Assembly (NCBI RefSeq): GCF_037975245.1
Contig: NC_092567.1
Coordinates: forward strand, 15,741,876 to 15,805,875
Reading direction: 5' to 3'
Length of the DNA: 64,000 nt
From: Apostichopus japonicus
Lineage: Eukaryota > Echinodermata > Holothuroidea > Aspidochirotida > Stichopodidae
Below, piece by piece: positions 12,606 to 25,272 of the stretch. How positions within the stretch are numbered: the stretch's first letter is position 1; each line of letters starts with the position of its first letter. The position numbers and the translations under genes were made by a program. The notes below the pieces were generated by a model that worked only from the letters and a program-made list of their open reading frames with translations, was not told the DNA's origin and made no database searches.

Positions 12606-15600
12606 CTACGAAATAAAATGAAGGATTCGTGATCCTTACTCCTGATTTGAGGAGACCACAGTGGGACAAACCTCATGGTTAATATTGCAATCAATATGGT
12701 TAATATTGCAATCAATAAAACTGTTCCACTGCTGATGAGTATTAATGACAGCGTCTTATCTAATGGAAATTTAATAAACGATAATTGTGTCTGTTCATCT
12801 GTAATTATGGTTGAACTTGTCAAACCCGTAATTTGGAATCAACAACAAAAACAACAAATGGCGTCTTTCCTGAATTTATTATAGCATTATATTGACCTAA
12901 AATTACTGAAAATTCTAATGCCTTTTCCAATGGAGGAAGAGGGAAGTTCACGTACTACTCAGACACTGACCAGCTTCCATAGTTTGGTCCGTCAAGTGCG
13001 TACGTACGTTTGTAGAAGTTCGAAAAGTTACAGTAGTAGTTCCTACAACACCTCAGTATACCATGTCATGTCATTTAGCCCTAAACATATCTTTGATGGC
13101 GTTTAAGTGTCATGTTAGGTTGGTAGGTGATGGAAGTAGCTCGAAACACACTGCAGTCGGGCTCACTTTCAATAAAACGAGCGATGTGGCTGTTTTGTAA
13201 TGTTAGAATCTTAATTTAACGAACAAAATGTAAAAGTCGTACATAAAAAGCAAGTAAGTGTTGCCATTACTTAAAACTATTAATAGTAACTAACCAAGTA
13301 ACTCTATGGTCGAAAGAAAGTGCTTGCCAGGTAAAATTGGCAGTTTTACCATGATTGACGGTTATGAAAGAATGTGCTCTAATAAAATTTGTCTGTCATT
13401 TCAAGGACCAATGTGTTTCATATCGATTGAAAAATGAAATTGCCACAATCGATTTTGATGAGTATCACAAATCTTACGTTATTTGAAAGTCAACGACAAG
13501 AGTTACGTAAATTAAGTTATATGGCGGTTTAAGGTAAGAGGAGATCCGAATATTTTTTTCGCTAAAATCGAACTCACCTTCGTTCCGGACAGGCCCCCAT
13601 AAATGTCACGGATTCTTTTCAAGAGAGCAGTCGACAACGGTGTAAAGACGGACAGAGAGAGCATATGAGTTTCAAAGGTTCGATATAATTACTAACAACA
13701 ACAATAAAATTAATAGCGGTTACATAGAACAATTAAAAGTCATCATTTTCTATATATATATCCTTTTAAACGTTTTAACTTCTATACTTCATATGGCATC
13801 CTTTCCTTCTTATGGTCCTAGTGTTGTTTCGTTGAGGGTTCTGTCAACGTGTATGGTTAATACAAATGAATGTTCTTTCTTTCTATATGAGCGTCGGCCT
13901 TTTCCTTTTCTTAGTTTCACGTTCTGTTTCTTTTCCTCGTTCAAGCTTTAATTTAGCCTCTTCCCTGCCTCTTTTGCCATCTATAAAAGTACCAAAAACA
14001 CCGAATTTAATTCGTAAAGTAATGAGTCCATGTTATCTCAATGAAGGTGGAAATTGGTTTCTTTTGAACTAAAATTCTGAGCTAACATGTTATAATTAAA
14101 CAAGAGCAACTTACGGTTTTGCTTTCGGTTCAAGACCGAGATTGAAAAGAGAGAGCACGTGGCTTTACTGTTCTATTTATACCCGATGCCGACGGAATTC
14201 CGATACTCGTTAACAAAGAAATTATTACGTAATGCTTAAGGATGCACAAAACCATGGCTAAATAATTAGCATCCAATTAAATAAACACGTAAAGCAATCA
14301 ATAAAATACTTGAGGGGGTTATCCCCGAACGGGTTGTGACATTTCACTCCCCTCCTCTTGAAGAAAATGTTTCATTTTCTTAATACTTTTAAACATTTAC
14401 AACACAACTCTTTTCTTAACATTCTTAAACATTTGTAACTTTTTTTGTCTTTATATTCTTAGAATTTGTAACTCAATTATTTCCTTATAGTAAACAATAC
14501 TATTACGATACACTGTTCAACTGTTCATACAATGACTCAATTACGAGATCAAACGACTTAAACAATCTGCACCAACATTTGATGAACCCTTAATTGCTTC
14601 AATTCTCAATTTATAGGGTTGAATACTTAGAGACCATCTCATAATACGTGGATTTGCTAATCTAGCCTTTTGAAGAAATGCTAGAGTCTGTTTGTACGGT
14701 AAATTCTCTACCGTAAAGGTATCGTTGGAATTTGTTAATCCCCCAAACTAAAGCAAGGCATTCCTTCTCCATGACAGAATAAGCCTTCTCTCTTTGTAAC
14801 AGTTTCCTACTTGCGTAAGCCACAGGAAATAACTCGTTATCATGCTCTTGTAAGAGTATGGCTCCTAATCCTAAATCTGATGCATCTGTTCTTAGAATAA
14901 ATTGTTTTGAAAGATCAGGCAGGTGCAAAATCGGAGAGCTGGAGAGCTTATTTCTCAAAGACGTAAAAGCTAATTCTTGACTGTCTCCCCAAACTAGTTT
15001 GTTAGGTTCCCTATTTTTAGTTTTGTCAGTGAGAGGGGATGCTATCGCAGCATAATTAGGTATAAAACCCCTATAATATCCAGTTAGACCCAAGAATGAT
15101 CGGAGTTGTTTCTTGGTCTGTGGTCTTGGTGCAGCCTTAATCTTTTCAACTTTATCCAATTGGGGTTCTAATTTTCCTTTTCCTACAACATGACCTAAAA
15201 ATTCTACCCTTTGCTTTGCAATGCAGCATTTGCTAGGCTTTGCTGTCAAATTTGCTTCTCTGAGTCTCTTAAATACTGTACTAAGTACGTTTAAGTGTTG
15301 TTCCCAAGTTGGAGTATGGACAAGAATATCATCCAAATAGCAGTCTACATGACGTAATCCTTTGAGCAAAATGTCAATAAATCGATAAAATACTTGAGGG
15401 GGTTATCCCCGAACGGGTTGTGACAAGGCGGTCTGGTTATTATCAACATTGTGATAAAACTGTTGTTATCCTAGAGGATTTTGTTGTATATTAGATGATT
15501 GTATACCAGATGATTGTAAACAAGATGAAGGTTGTCCTGAAAAAAGCAAAATGTATAAAATTCGTACACATGATTAACAAGTATTCCCTTTCTCTATACA

Positions 15601-17393
15601 ATTTTATTTCTGTTCTAAAGTATTGAAAAAGTTTCTGAAAATGTAACGTCTTATCCGGAAAAAAAGTAGTGTGATAATTAACCTAGTATATTAAAACACG
15701 TGCTTTTAAGAAACAAACGATTTGCCGTTCCATGGAACGAGATAAATATCAAAATACATATATATCGTTTTAGAATTAGATTTAGTCGCAATAATTTTTT
15801 TCCTCAATTTTTTTTGTTAATGTCATCGGAAATAAACGTTCACAAAGTACATCTTTTATTATCATTCTCTTAACCTTGGGCCTTACAATTGCAAAGTTCA
15901 TTATAGCATACTAGAGATCACGTACGAGTTAAATTGACCAACGACCAACTAAACCATACGCCAAAGACCGTCTTCGCGTTTGCTCTATCGGCAGGGCATA
16001 TGGTTTCAAAATTGCACCCTGTAATTATATTGGAATATCTATCTTCTTAAAAAATAGATTACTTCTTCTCGTAAATTGTGGTTCAATCCACTTAATTTCA
16101 AAGAAAAGGTCGATACCTTGATATCCTACATCGACGTGTTTTATAAATGTAGACTATTTTAATCAAAACTTTGGACTTTCTTTTAAAATCTTGTTTGTAT
16201 CGAAAGGTCGACTTTTTATTCCACAATTTGGCGTATCAACTTTCGAATTTAATCTCGAATATGAAAACGTCAACTATATCCCCGAAGTAATAATTGTATT
16301 AGATATTGAGACATATTCCTAGAAATTACGACTTATAATCTCAAGGAAATTAGTCTTAAAGTGGTACTGCGTAAAGTGATTAGTATAGGTAGGTAAAGGT
16401 AAAATTGCTCCACATTAATGCATTGTTACAATGTGCGGTGTTTTATGTAAAATTTTACTTAGTATGTCAAACGTTTGACTTTTTACTAAGATTTTGAGCA
16501 AAGAGTCCCGCACTTTTGACCGATGTGAGGTATACGAAATACTCTGTAACTCTCTTTACCAATGCAAAGATCCAACTGAATGATCCAGCACCGGCGTGCA
16601 GAGTGAATCTCTAGTTACCAAAGCTTGGGATAGCTACACTTTACTTCTTTGGTTTTTTTATTTATTTTATTCTTTTTTTTTTTTTCTACATGTGTTTTAG
16701 TACTCATTTAACAATAACTGCGAAGATAATTTGAACAAACTATTAAAACTATAGGATTTAATATTTTGTTTCTACATCTTAGCAATTATTGATCGAGCAC
16801 AGTTATATATTTGCTACCGGTTTCCCCCGTTGAAGAACGCCACTGAGCATGATGCATTAGCGTCACAATGCGTTATATTTGTTAACTATAGTATGAAAAA
16901 TCACACATACCTTTTACTTTAAAGAGAAATTTTCCTCTGGTGTAATGTTTGTAAGTACAGGAGAAATTCCTTTCACTCGGTTGATTTCCATGCATTTCAA
17001 CATGTAAACTCCAAAACGTATAGCTGCAATTTCCCATTGAAATCCCGCCTATTGGCAGTTTTGGTACCGAGGTCCTGAAAATAGTCTTCGTATTTTCTCT
17101 CCAAGTAATGTTTGCAGTCGTCTTCTTTACTGGGCAAACAAGACATACTAGTGTGTTTAGCTGTACTGGACAGTCAATCTCATCTGTAAACTCTGCTGTC
17201 GATGGACATGTTATAATTGAATCTTGCAGAAAGGCTGAAAGTGCAAAATATAACATCTGGTTGGAATAAATAAACACTATAATTTTTTGCTCAGGATATG
17301 TAATTTGCAATGAATTGTTAAATACATACCTCTTTCAAATAGGAAAAGTAAGCCCAAGATGTTGTACACAGTGGAGTACCTGAAGGCTGCCAT
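12606..17393 (-). CDS. Single-Ig membrane protein M1 (partial model)
   Basis: Exons on the minus strand: 17393..17330 (signal peptide, MAAFRYSTVYNILGLLFLF, donor GTATG), 17234..16911 (108-residue Ig domain) and 12798..12606 (transmembrane). All junctions are phase 1, so the three join in frame. The Ig exon has LVCLVCPV (B strand), NITW (C strand) and RNFSCTYKH (F strand). The TM exon has LSLILISSGTVLLIAILTIL followed by an Arg/Lys-rich stretch and a clean AG|GTAAG donor in phase 2, so at least one more exon is expected below 12,606, where I do not find it. The 4-kb intron before the TM exon holds a Ty3/gypsy remnant and an oppositely oriented Ig exon. No ligand or pathway can be named. The signal and Ig exons are solid; the link to the TM exon is inferred from phase and strand. 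Confidence 0.5.
12918..13240 (+). pseudogene. Decayed plus-strand Ig exon (unit A)
   Basis: Residual coding sequence of an Ig domain. A SPKHIFDG segment is followed in another frame by FKCHVRLVGDG and then SSSKHTAVGLTF, which together make a D-x-G-x-F-x-C F strand and a G strand. A frameshift near 13,085 and stops upstream break it. Unit C keeps a longer open version at 45,636. It lies between the signal-exon fragment and the M1 Ig exon, but on the plus strand. Confidence 0.5.
13597..14341 (-). repeat. 3' LTR of the Ty3/gypsy element
   Basis: In element orientation the LTR begins TGTCACAACCCGTTCGG directly after a purine tract and probably ends GTGACA near 13,597. The TG...CA form fits retroviral-type LTRs. 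Its first 41 bases recur at 15,385-15,425, which proves the LTR start. Confidence 0.6.
14342..14361 (-). promoter_or_regulatory. Polypurine tract
   Basis: In minus orientation AAGAGGAGGGGAGTGAAA lies immediately before the LTR start TGTCAC. This is the usual place and composition of the plus-strand primer of an LTR retroelement. Confidence 0.7.
14540..15369 (-). pseudogene. Ty3/gypsy pol remnant: RT end plus RNase H
   Basis: The frame opens inside the reverse transcriptase palm with the YLDDILV catalytic box, then FLGHVV and LRSFLGLTGYYRGFI (thumb/connection) and RNase H with FILRTDASDLGLGA. The downstream motif EKECLALVWGI and the following QTD are present. Just after QTD a small deletion shifts the frame; the remaining RNase H/tether sequence continues in another frame and ends near 14,540. 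Gag, protease, the RT fingers and integrase are absent. Dead copy. Confidence 0.8.
15426..16880. other. Intron/spacer of M1, no gene seen
   Basis: Matches 46,340-47,880 in block 2 with many small differences. No conserved frame, RNA gene or element was recognised. It ends with a T-rich stretch (about 16,655-16,686). Confidence 0.5.
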
Positions 17394-17399
17394 TCCACC

Positions 17400-19690
17400 A
17401 GTAAATACTCAGAAATACATTAAGTGAAATATCTACCAATTATCCGAGCGCAGTTGACACTCACGCCAAAGGAAATACTCATAAAAATTGTGCTTATCAT
17501 TTTACAGGCAACTACAAGATAGAAAGTTAATGTAACGTAATACCCGAATGTTAACAAGTATCACTCGAACGATTGTTTCACCTTTTTTTGTGTGTGCTGC
17601 TTCGTGTTCAAGTTGTAAATGTCGTAGGTCGCGAGCTCATTTGATATATCAAGTGTACAGTCGAGTCACTTTACACTCGATAAGTTCGTTAAACACAGTC
17701 AGACGTAATTTTGTGAGCGTTAAAATCACAATATGTCAAGGTTAATTAATGCCAGTATTGATGACTTGTCATAAAACGATATAGGCTCTATACCCCAGAG
17801 AAGCAACCACCTTTTTGTAGTTGGGGGCTGAGATGTTGCAATGAGACATTGGGGTCTAAGAGAAATTGTGTAAAAACTGAGGGTGATTAGATGTAAAATG
17901 GTGTTAAATTTTGCACATTTTGAAACAATGTTGAATGAGTTTCGACTGTAAGTGTTGTAACGCATAGATATTTTCTATTCCTATGTACTTTAGTGATAAT
18001 TATATCTAACAGTAGAGAGTGGGTGGCTTATCCCCTTCCACCTGATTTTTCTGGACGTTAAGCCCAACGAAGTATACGTGATTCTGCCCAAATACTCCAA
18101 ACTCTATATCGATTTAAAATTTTAGTGGGACACACAAAACCTAGTTTACATCTGGTATATGGAGGGGTATGAGTAGATTGATAACAATGAAACAGAACTG
18201 TAATATATATGATAACTCTTTATTTTTGCATGGTTTTGATATGTAACCTAGTTTACATCTAGTATGTGGAGGGGTATGAGTTGATTGATTTCCCCTCCCA
18301 TTTGAATCATTTCGATCAGTTTAAACGCATTTGTGTACTACAACTCTAATGCCAATGTATACGACTTTACGTGCGGATTATATATATTTTTTTGGCCGTA
18401 AGGGTTTCGTCCGTTCTTATTTTCTTTATTATAGGAACTGTTTTGTACATGGTTGTTTTTCCCCTTTTCTTCCATGTTATTTAAGAGACTAGAGACGAGA
18501 GAGGGAGAGGGGATTTTTGTGACATCTATGCAATATGATGAATGATCAGTAGTCAGAGCTGTAACATTTATGATAACTCCTTATATTTGCATGGTTTTGA
18601 TATGTAACCTTTGCTATCAACTTTCTTTGTTATGGCAGCCTTACTTAAGTCTGCATTTCATCAACTGACTGTTTTGTAATTTCATTTCAACTGGCGGTTC
18701 AGTTTACATCTCTATATAGTTGTAAGGCCACACTAAAAACCAGAAGTAGAAAGCTTCAGATTATATGATACGTCAAGTTCCTACAAGATTATATAACGTA
18801 TCGGTTAAATTTTCATTAACTTACAAGTTACTGTCAATAGTTATCAGTCAATATACGTGCGTCAAGATTTACCCTTCAAACAATTTCTCTTGTCAAACAA
18901 AGAAGGGCTTATCATATTTCCTTGTTTCGATTCAAACACTTTAATTTCTCTAAATTTGCTTTTTTTCTTCAGTTATATTAGTACATTTGTTTTTTATAGC
19001 ATCTCATGCAAAGCTAAAGTGCCAACTCTGCTAATCTCGATTGCAGGACAAGATTGCTCTGAGTTAGGCTCTGTATTTGAAGTTAGTTTCCTGTATAACA
19101 ATAAAACAAACATAACAATGTAACTTCCCGATAAGGTGGGGTATCCTGTACATATCTTTGTACTTCATCTCTATTTTATTTATTCAGATATGTTTAGTTC
19201 AATGGAATTGTCAATAATCTGAAATAAACGTCTAACTATAGATTTTAATTTACCATAATGATGCATTTACTTTGAACTCATCATTGTTAACATTTTTGTG
19301 AAACTTCCTCGTGTTCAAACCACACCAATCCTCCCTTCTACTCATCTAAAGAGGAAGAAAAGGAAAAATACAGACGCTATATTATTTTTATAGTAAGGAA
19401 ACCGCATCGTCACAACTCGGAATGACCGATGCAGTATTACACAACCATGTATTCGCGCAGATACATTTTATGTTCGATTTCTTTTGGGGTACATTGATAT
19501 CTATGTAGGTAATCTGGGGTACCACAGTATAGCGTGGCATTTGACCTATAGTTAATATTTACATTGCATAACTCATTTTAATAGAATTATGTCACTGTCA
19601 GAGTCAAATGTATAAAATGTATAAATGTACCTTTATTGGAGAGTTTGTTAGTCAATAGGTTGTGATAAACGGGTTATATGGTAGACGGAT
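17400..19690. other. Upstream region of M1 and far upstream of gene B, no gene seen
   Basis: The sequence corresponds in parts to 48,390-48,620 and 52,190-55,800 in block 2. A 40-base segment (CCTAGTTTACATCTGGTATA and following) occurs twice, at about 18,139-18,180 and 18,245-18,290. The window around 18,760-18,890 is the single-copy form of the 170-bp sequence that flanks the Penelope-like remnant in block 2. No conserved open frame was seen. Confidence 0.45.
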
Positions 19691-19694
19691 AGAA

Positions 19695-20305
19695 ATATAC
19701 TGGTTGAGCTAGCAAAATACATAAAACATAGCAGAGTGGGATCCATGCAACTAACAACATGAGCATTCCAAACAGCAAATGACATGTTATGTTGAATGAG
19801 GGCTGGATTGTAGTTAGAATATGTTGTGGGAGTCACTTAATTAGTTAGTAAATAGTAATATCGAAAGAATATGTAAATGTTCAAGAATCGGTGGGATAAT
19901 TTTGGTGCAGAGTATATAAAGTCATCAACGTGTCCTCTAATTAAGTAAATGTATGGTCACGCAGGCAGAATTATTCTTAAAGATGGTAATATATTTTTAA
20001 ACTGAATTATTATAAAGCAAACTCAATATGCTGGCAGCGGCGTAATAAGGCCGGTATCGCTATGATATCCGTGACAATTACCGAAAAATAACGGACCATC
20101 AATCCGCCGAAACCGGCCATTATTAATACCTATCGTGGAATCAGTAAACCTTTAGTTCCCATTGCTTATTCATCTAGATATAGAGATGGGCCCCTCACAT
20201 ATATTGCCGTCGAGCCCAGCTCAGTATTGACCAACGCCCCTAAGTATGGTAAAGGCCCTTTGAAATCACCAAATCGGCTATAAGATTGGTTGTCTGGACA
20301 ACTAA
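19695..20305. mobile_element. Insertion with a small palindromic core
   Basis: Absent from the matching place in block 2 (around 55,830). It includes an inverted repeat, TAATAAGGCCGGT (20,043-20,055) and ACCGGCCATTATTA (about 20,112-20,125), about 85 bp across. No coding capacity. It may be a MITE nested in or equal to part of the insertion; target duplication was not resolved. Confidence 0.4.
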
Positions 20306-21900
20306 AGATTGATATTTTAGTAAGTATAGCAAAATAAGTAAGTCAAAATAATGATAAAGTATTCGGTAAGTCGAGGGGTGTTTAGCAGGTTCATCAAGCC
20401 ACCTTCCGATGCCGATAACGAAGCACAATAAAGAAGTACAATTCTACCTATACACACACATTCATCTGTGCTTAGTGTTCATTATCCCCTTATTTACGTG
20501 ATACAGTATTTGGTTAATTTGATCTCATTTAGTGATTGCGGTATATCTAGGGCAGACAAATTGAGCTTCAAAACTGTAAACTACCACCCGTGGGTCCGCT
20601 CGATTTTATGCACCGATCGCTCATGCAGTATATGGAGCAGTGTTAAAGTAGTTTATTACAGTAGGCTACTGTTGTAAGTTCTTTCTTATATAACTGCCCA
20701 TTCGGTACATTGGCAGACGTCAACGTATTTGTACTTTGTGAATGGTACAGGCCGTCATTCCTCAGTAAAATATGATAAGCCACGGTGTTGTGAACATTTA
20801 TATATATCACAGTTTACCCATTGACCTTCGTACCATGATTATTTTTATTGGGTTATATGCATGTATATCACGTCTACAGCTTACTGTACAGTACTTCTCA
20901 ATGTTTCAACTGAAACAAATGCTGTACAGTGAGCTCAACGTTATACATGGTAAGTAACATCCATACGTTATTTTGGTACGTGAGAATTTATTTACTGCTT
21001 AGGGAGTTATAGATCTAAATAAAGTTAAGCTATATTGAAAAAAAAATGTTTCTGTTGAGGTTATTGTGCTTATAACTTATACTTTAAAGAATCATTTTGT
21101 TGCAAAATAAGGAAGTATAATGAACTATATACGCACAAAGTGTACACTATTAACACTGTTTATGGTTGATCAGCAGGCCTCGTTTGTACTCAAGCACTGA
21201 ATTTGTGTTAACATAGATATATGTAACCTGCAAAACGAAAATAGTACATATACAGTAATATTCTGGTGTCACACAATGTTAAACTTGTATATCTTTGAGA
21301 AGAATATTCCATCTTTTAATCTTTTAGTTGAAACCGTCATTTGAAGTATTGGCACAAGCTCTAGAAGCCATCGATTGTTGAATTTAAACAGCTTGGTTTT
21401 GTCCTCCAAATGTCTACCATCTACTGATAAATTATTGCAATATGAATTAGACGAAACATAGACGTTTTAAACTTTATTGCCCTGTAAGTGACAACGTTCA
21501 ATTTGCTGTTGCCAAATGAATTCACAAAATAACAATAAACTTCACAAATCTAACATATTAAGCATACGACATGCTACCCTGGAGACATCCTTCAAAATAT
21601 TTTGCTCAGTTATCGGTTCTAGCCATCAGAAGATCCTCTATTAAATGTGTTCATTATCGTCTTGTAGGTGCTGATGAACTAAATTTAGGTCAACCGATGA
21701 CAATAGTTTAACCTTGTCAATATGGCAATATAGCTGTAAGTTAATTCAAGCCATTGGTTTCTTTACCATGGTTATGTAGAACAGCATCGATCATCTTGTA
21801 CGATTTTAAATTTAATTTTATAGGGAAGTCTTAAGAAGACAGGGTTTCTCTCCTCAGAAAATTGAAACAACTTAATCCACATTGTGACGTACGAAGCCCG
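20306..21900. other. Duplicated upstream region of receptor gene B, no gene seen
   Basis: Matches 55,860-57,240 and, less closely, the regions before A and C. The TATA box of the other copies is TATGTAGAA here (21,773-21,781), so this promoter may use another core element. Confidence 0.45.
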
Positions 21901-21910
21901 GTAGTTCATC

Positions 21911-24900
21911 ATGACGTCAAGTTATCTTTTGGGAGTTGCATTTTTCATAGCAACTGCTTTACCGACTATCTATTCAGGTAAGTATTGAAGTGTTTGCTTT
22001 ATTTTATTTCTTAACTGTTTCTTCTAATCACAGTTTAACCGAAACTATATGACACAATAGTAAAGCATAGCATGAAGGATGCTACCATAATACAGTAACA
22101 GATCATCTTACTCACTTTAAAGTAGAAATCTTCATATGAGACTTTGGTTTTAAAATATAATGATAATGCTTATTAAGAATGATATTTAAATTTCTATAAA
22201 TCTGTCTTTTTTACAAAGGGTCGTCACTTAGATGTCCAGAAGAACTGTCAGTTGAAGAAGGGAGCATCCAAGTTGTCAACTGTTCTCTCACAACGTCTAC
22301 ACTTACAGAGCTATACTGGTACATAGGAACCAGTACACGCTCATTACCCATCGCGCAATTGGTGTCTGGTGTCAAATACGTTTGGTCAATGCAACACTAC
22401 GATGTCAGCGACGATGGCTCACTTATCATCAAAAGCGTTGGTCGTAATCAGACAGGTCCTTACACCATCTTACACTTTATTGAAGATGACGAGACGGAAC
22501 AATACACCGTGTTTATAAATCTTATAGGTAATGATCATGTTATACAAGTAAATATGTAAGACAGATCAATTGATAATATAAGATCTAGAAAACTGTTAGA
22601 ATCAAATAGAACATATTACCTACCTGTTAAAAATCATTTATCGAATACGTTTTCTCATTATCAGTTGTTTAAGTTATCCAATTATATATGTTTCACCTAC
22701 AGTGGCGATTCTTTTACTGACACGAGTCTATGTAAGTGTTCTACCGGTTCTTGTAAATACTCTACTTTCTGAAATTCAACGAGCTGGTAGGGTAATAAAC
22801 CTTGTATGCCGTTACAATATGCTTGTTTAATCTTTCATTTTCACTTTTATTTTATTCCTTTAAAAGATCATTGTCCAGTGATAGACCAGTGTACCTCATG
22901 TGAAGATTGTGTAATACAATCCACTGAAGAGCTAATATTTCTCACGTGCACTGTCACCAGTCCAACCACAGAGAAATTATCACCAATCTGGACTTACAAT
23001 AATGGAAGTATAATTCAAGGTCGAATACACGAAGAACGACTGTCGGATAATTCGTGGAACGTCAGTGTCAGTTTGGACATTCAAAGCTTAAACTGTGGAT
23101 TAACAGTTTTGCTTTGCTCCAGTTTTACAGAAGGACATGAAAATGAACGAATGAGTGCTAGAGTAAATGTAACGTTTGGTGAGTGGTTTTTGTTGTCTTG
23201 TTGACATTTAGGTTATTATGTATATCATTACTCAGACCCATTTATGTTATGTTACGTTATCTTATGTTATGTTATGTCATGTCATGTTATGCATTCATAC
23301 TTTCAGTCAAGTTAAAAACAGCCATTGTAAAACGTTGTCAAAGAGACATTCCAAACCGAATTTATTTTATTACCAACACATATACGCGTTTATTCAATTT
23401 CGACGCATATAATTGGGATACTTTATCAAACGATATTCCCGGGTCTTACCTATAATAAATGCTGCCGTACATAATGTGAAGCTTTTTTGAAATTTAACTT
23501 TCAGATTGAACATAATTTGTGCATGAAAAATTAGCTCAAAGCACCGTATTGCGTTCGTAACGTACCGTACATTTATGAGCACAGAGTTTATTCGGTTGTA
23601 TAAAGCATGAATGTATCATAAAGCATTCTGAACTAAGTTGTGTTAAGATTTCAGGTGTTTTCATGTTTTGGATGTGTAAGCGGTGCAATAAAAGTGTCGC
23701 ATATTTTCTTTGTCCAAGTTATGGGACAGCAAAAATTTAATAATTAAAATAATGCCTTTATTGTTACAAATTTTCATTCAGTTTTGTTTATTTATTTGGT
23801 TTTCTGTCATTGTCATTTACATTATATTTACTTATGAACTTATGCCCGTATATCTTCATTTAATAATAAAAGGGTCATGTGATGACTTGGATATACCTAA
23901 TGATGGAAATGCACCGATTCTCATTGTGGGGTGCGTCATTGCAATCGTGATAATTGTTACTACGACTTTTCTTATTGCACTGTATTGCGGTAAGTGACAT
24001 CCTACTCAACAGTTTTACCATTCTATCGAAAAAGGGAAAGAAAAATCACGATGCTCATATTGCACGGGAAATAGATAAGCAAAGAAATATTAAGTGCAAC
24101 AGGAGATGTATCTAGTACATAAAGGCCCATGTTGCTGTTTACATTTATTCACATGTTGTATAATATCTTCCCGATCCCCTCTGGTAGGTCTACATGCAAA
24201 TTTGGGTGATAATTATAGCAGTTCACTTTCTTACATTTGGCACATATTATGTCACACAAAGGTTAGGGCATTTAGTACTAATACGTTAAAGATAAATGTT
24301 TTACAGAACAGTGAGAAGGTAATTACAAAAGCGAAGGCATAAAGTCATGAAATCCATGAAAGTGTAATTCCTGCAAGAAATATTTTTGGTAACGCTGCCG
24401 TTGGTTCAAGTTCATTTGCACAGTTTTCAAGTATACATACATTTCGTGGATAACGATTGATAAATCCAAGTATAAGAGACCTATTGTAACGTTTACATTG
24501 CAGTAGAAATCCACAGATTTAAGAATTGCGCATATCCCCAGATTTTGCCCGATTGGTCTTTGAATCTTAAAGAATGTTGTTATGTGCTAACTTGCAATTA
24601 ATGTAGTTAACACTGCATCAAAGTATATGATAGCTTTAATATATTGTTCTTATACATCTTTTGAATTACGCAAAATTAACGAAATTGATTTGTGTAACTT
24701 TGCGTCAGTTTGTTATATTGTGTGTACGTTATAATTAATAGTGATCAATGTCAAACGTCCAAAGAGACGCTTAAAGAATGACGGACATGAGTGACACACG
24801 AGTAACGACAAAAAGCCGAACCAAGAAATATGACTTTATGACGAGATACAAACAAAATAAAAATGGCTGTGCTTGAAAGGAAGCTCAATGCGTTCAAGAT

Positions 24901-25076
24901 GTTAAGAAACTAAAGTACGCTTATAAAAAATTAACAGGTTTTTGATAAAAAGAACACCATTTCACTAATATGTGGCCTGAGGTTACCTGAATTCCTTGAC
25001 CCCCAACACACCCACACACACACATATATATATATATATACATATATATTGTATATGTATACATATATATATATAG

Positions 25077-25108
<32 letters not shown>

Positions 25109-25176
25109 TTATATAGATATACATACATATATACATATATATATATATACACATATATATATATATTTATATATAT

Positions 25177-25219
<43 letters not shown>

Positions 25220-25230
25220 TATATATATAT

Positions 25231-25272
<42 letters not shown>

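Larger units (their letters stand above)
13590..15425 (-). mobile_element. Deleted Ty3/gypsy-type LTR retrotransposon
   Basis: Relative to unit C (around 46,320) there is about 1.84 kb extra here. In minus orientation it contains a 41-base piece of the 5' LTR (15425..15385), a frame for the end of reverse transcriptase plus RNase H, a polypurine tract and a full 3' LTR. Everything between the start of the 5' LTR and the reverse transcriptase palm is deleted. The left outer boundary is uncertain by about 10 bases because extra bases (GGACAGGCCCCCATAAA) stand between the host sequence and the TGTCAC end. Confidence 0.75.
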
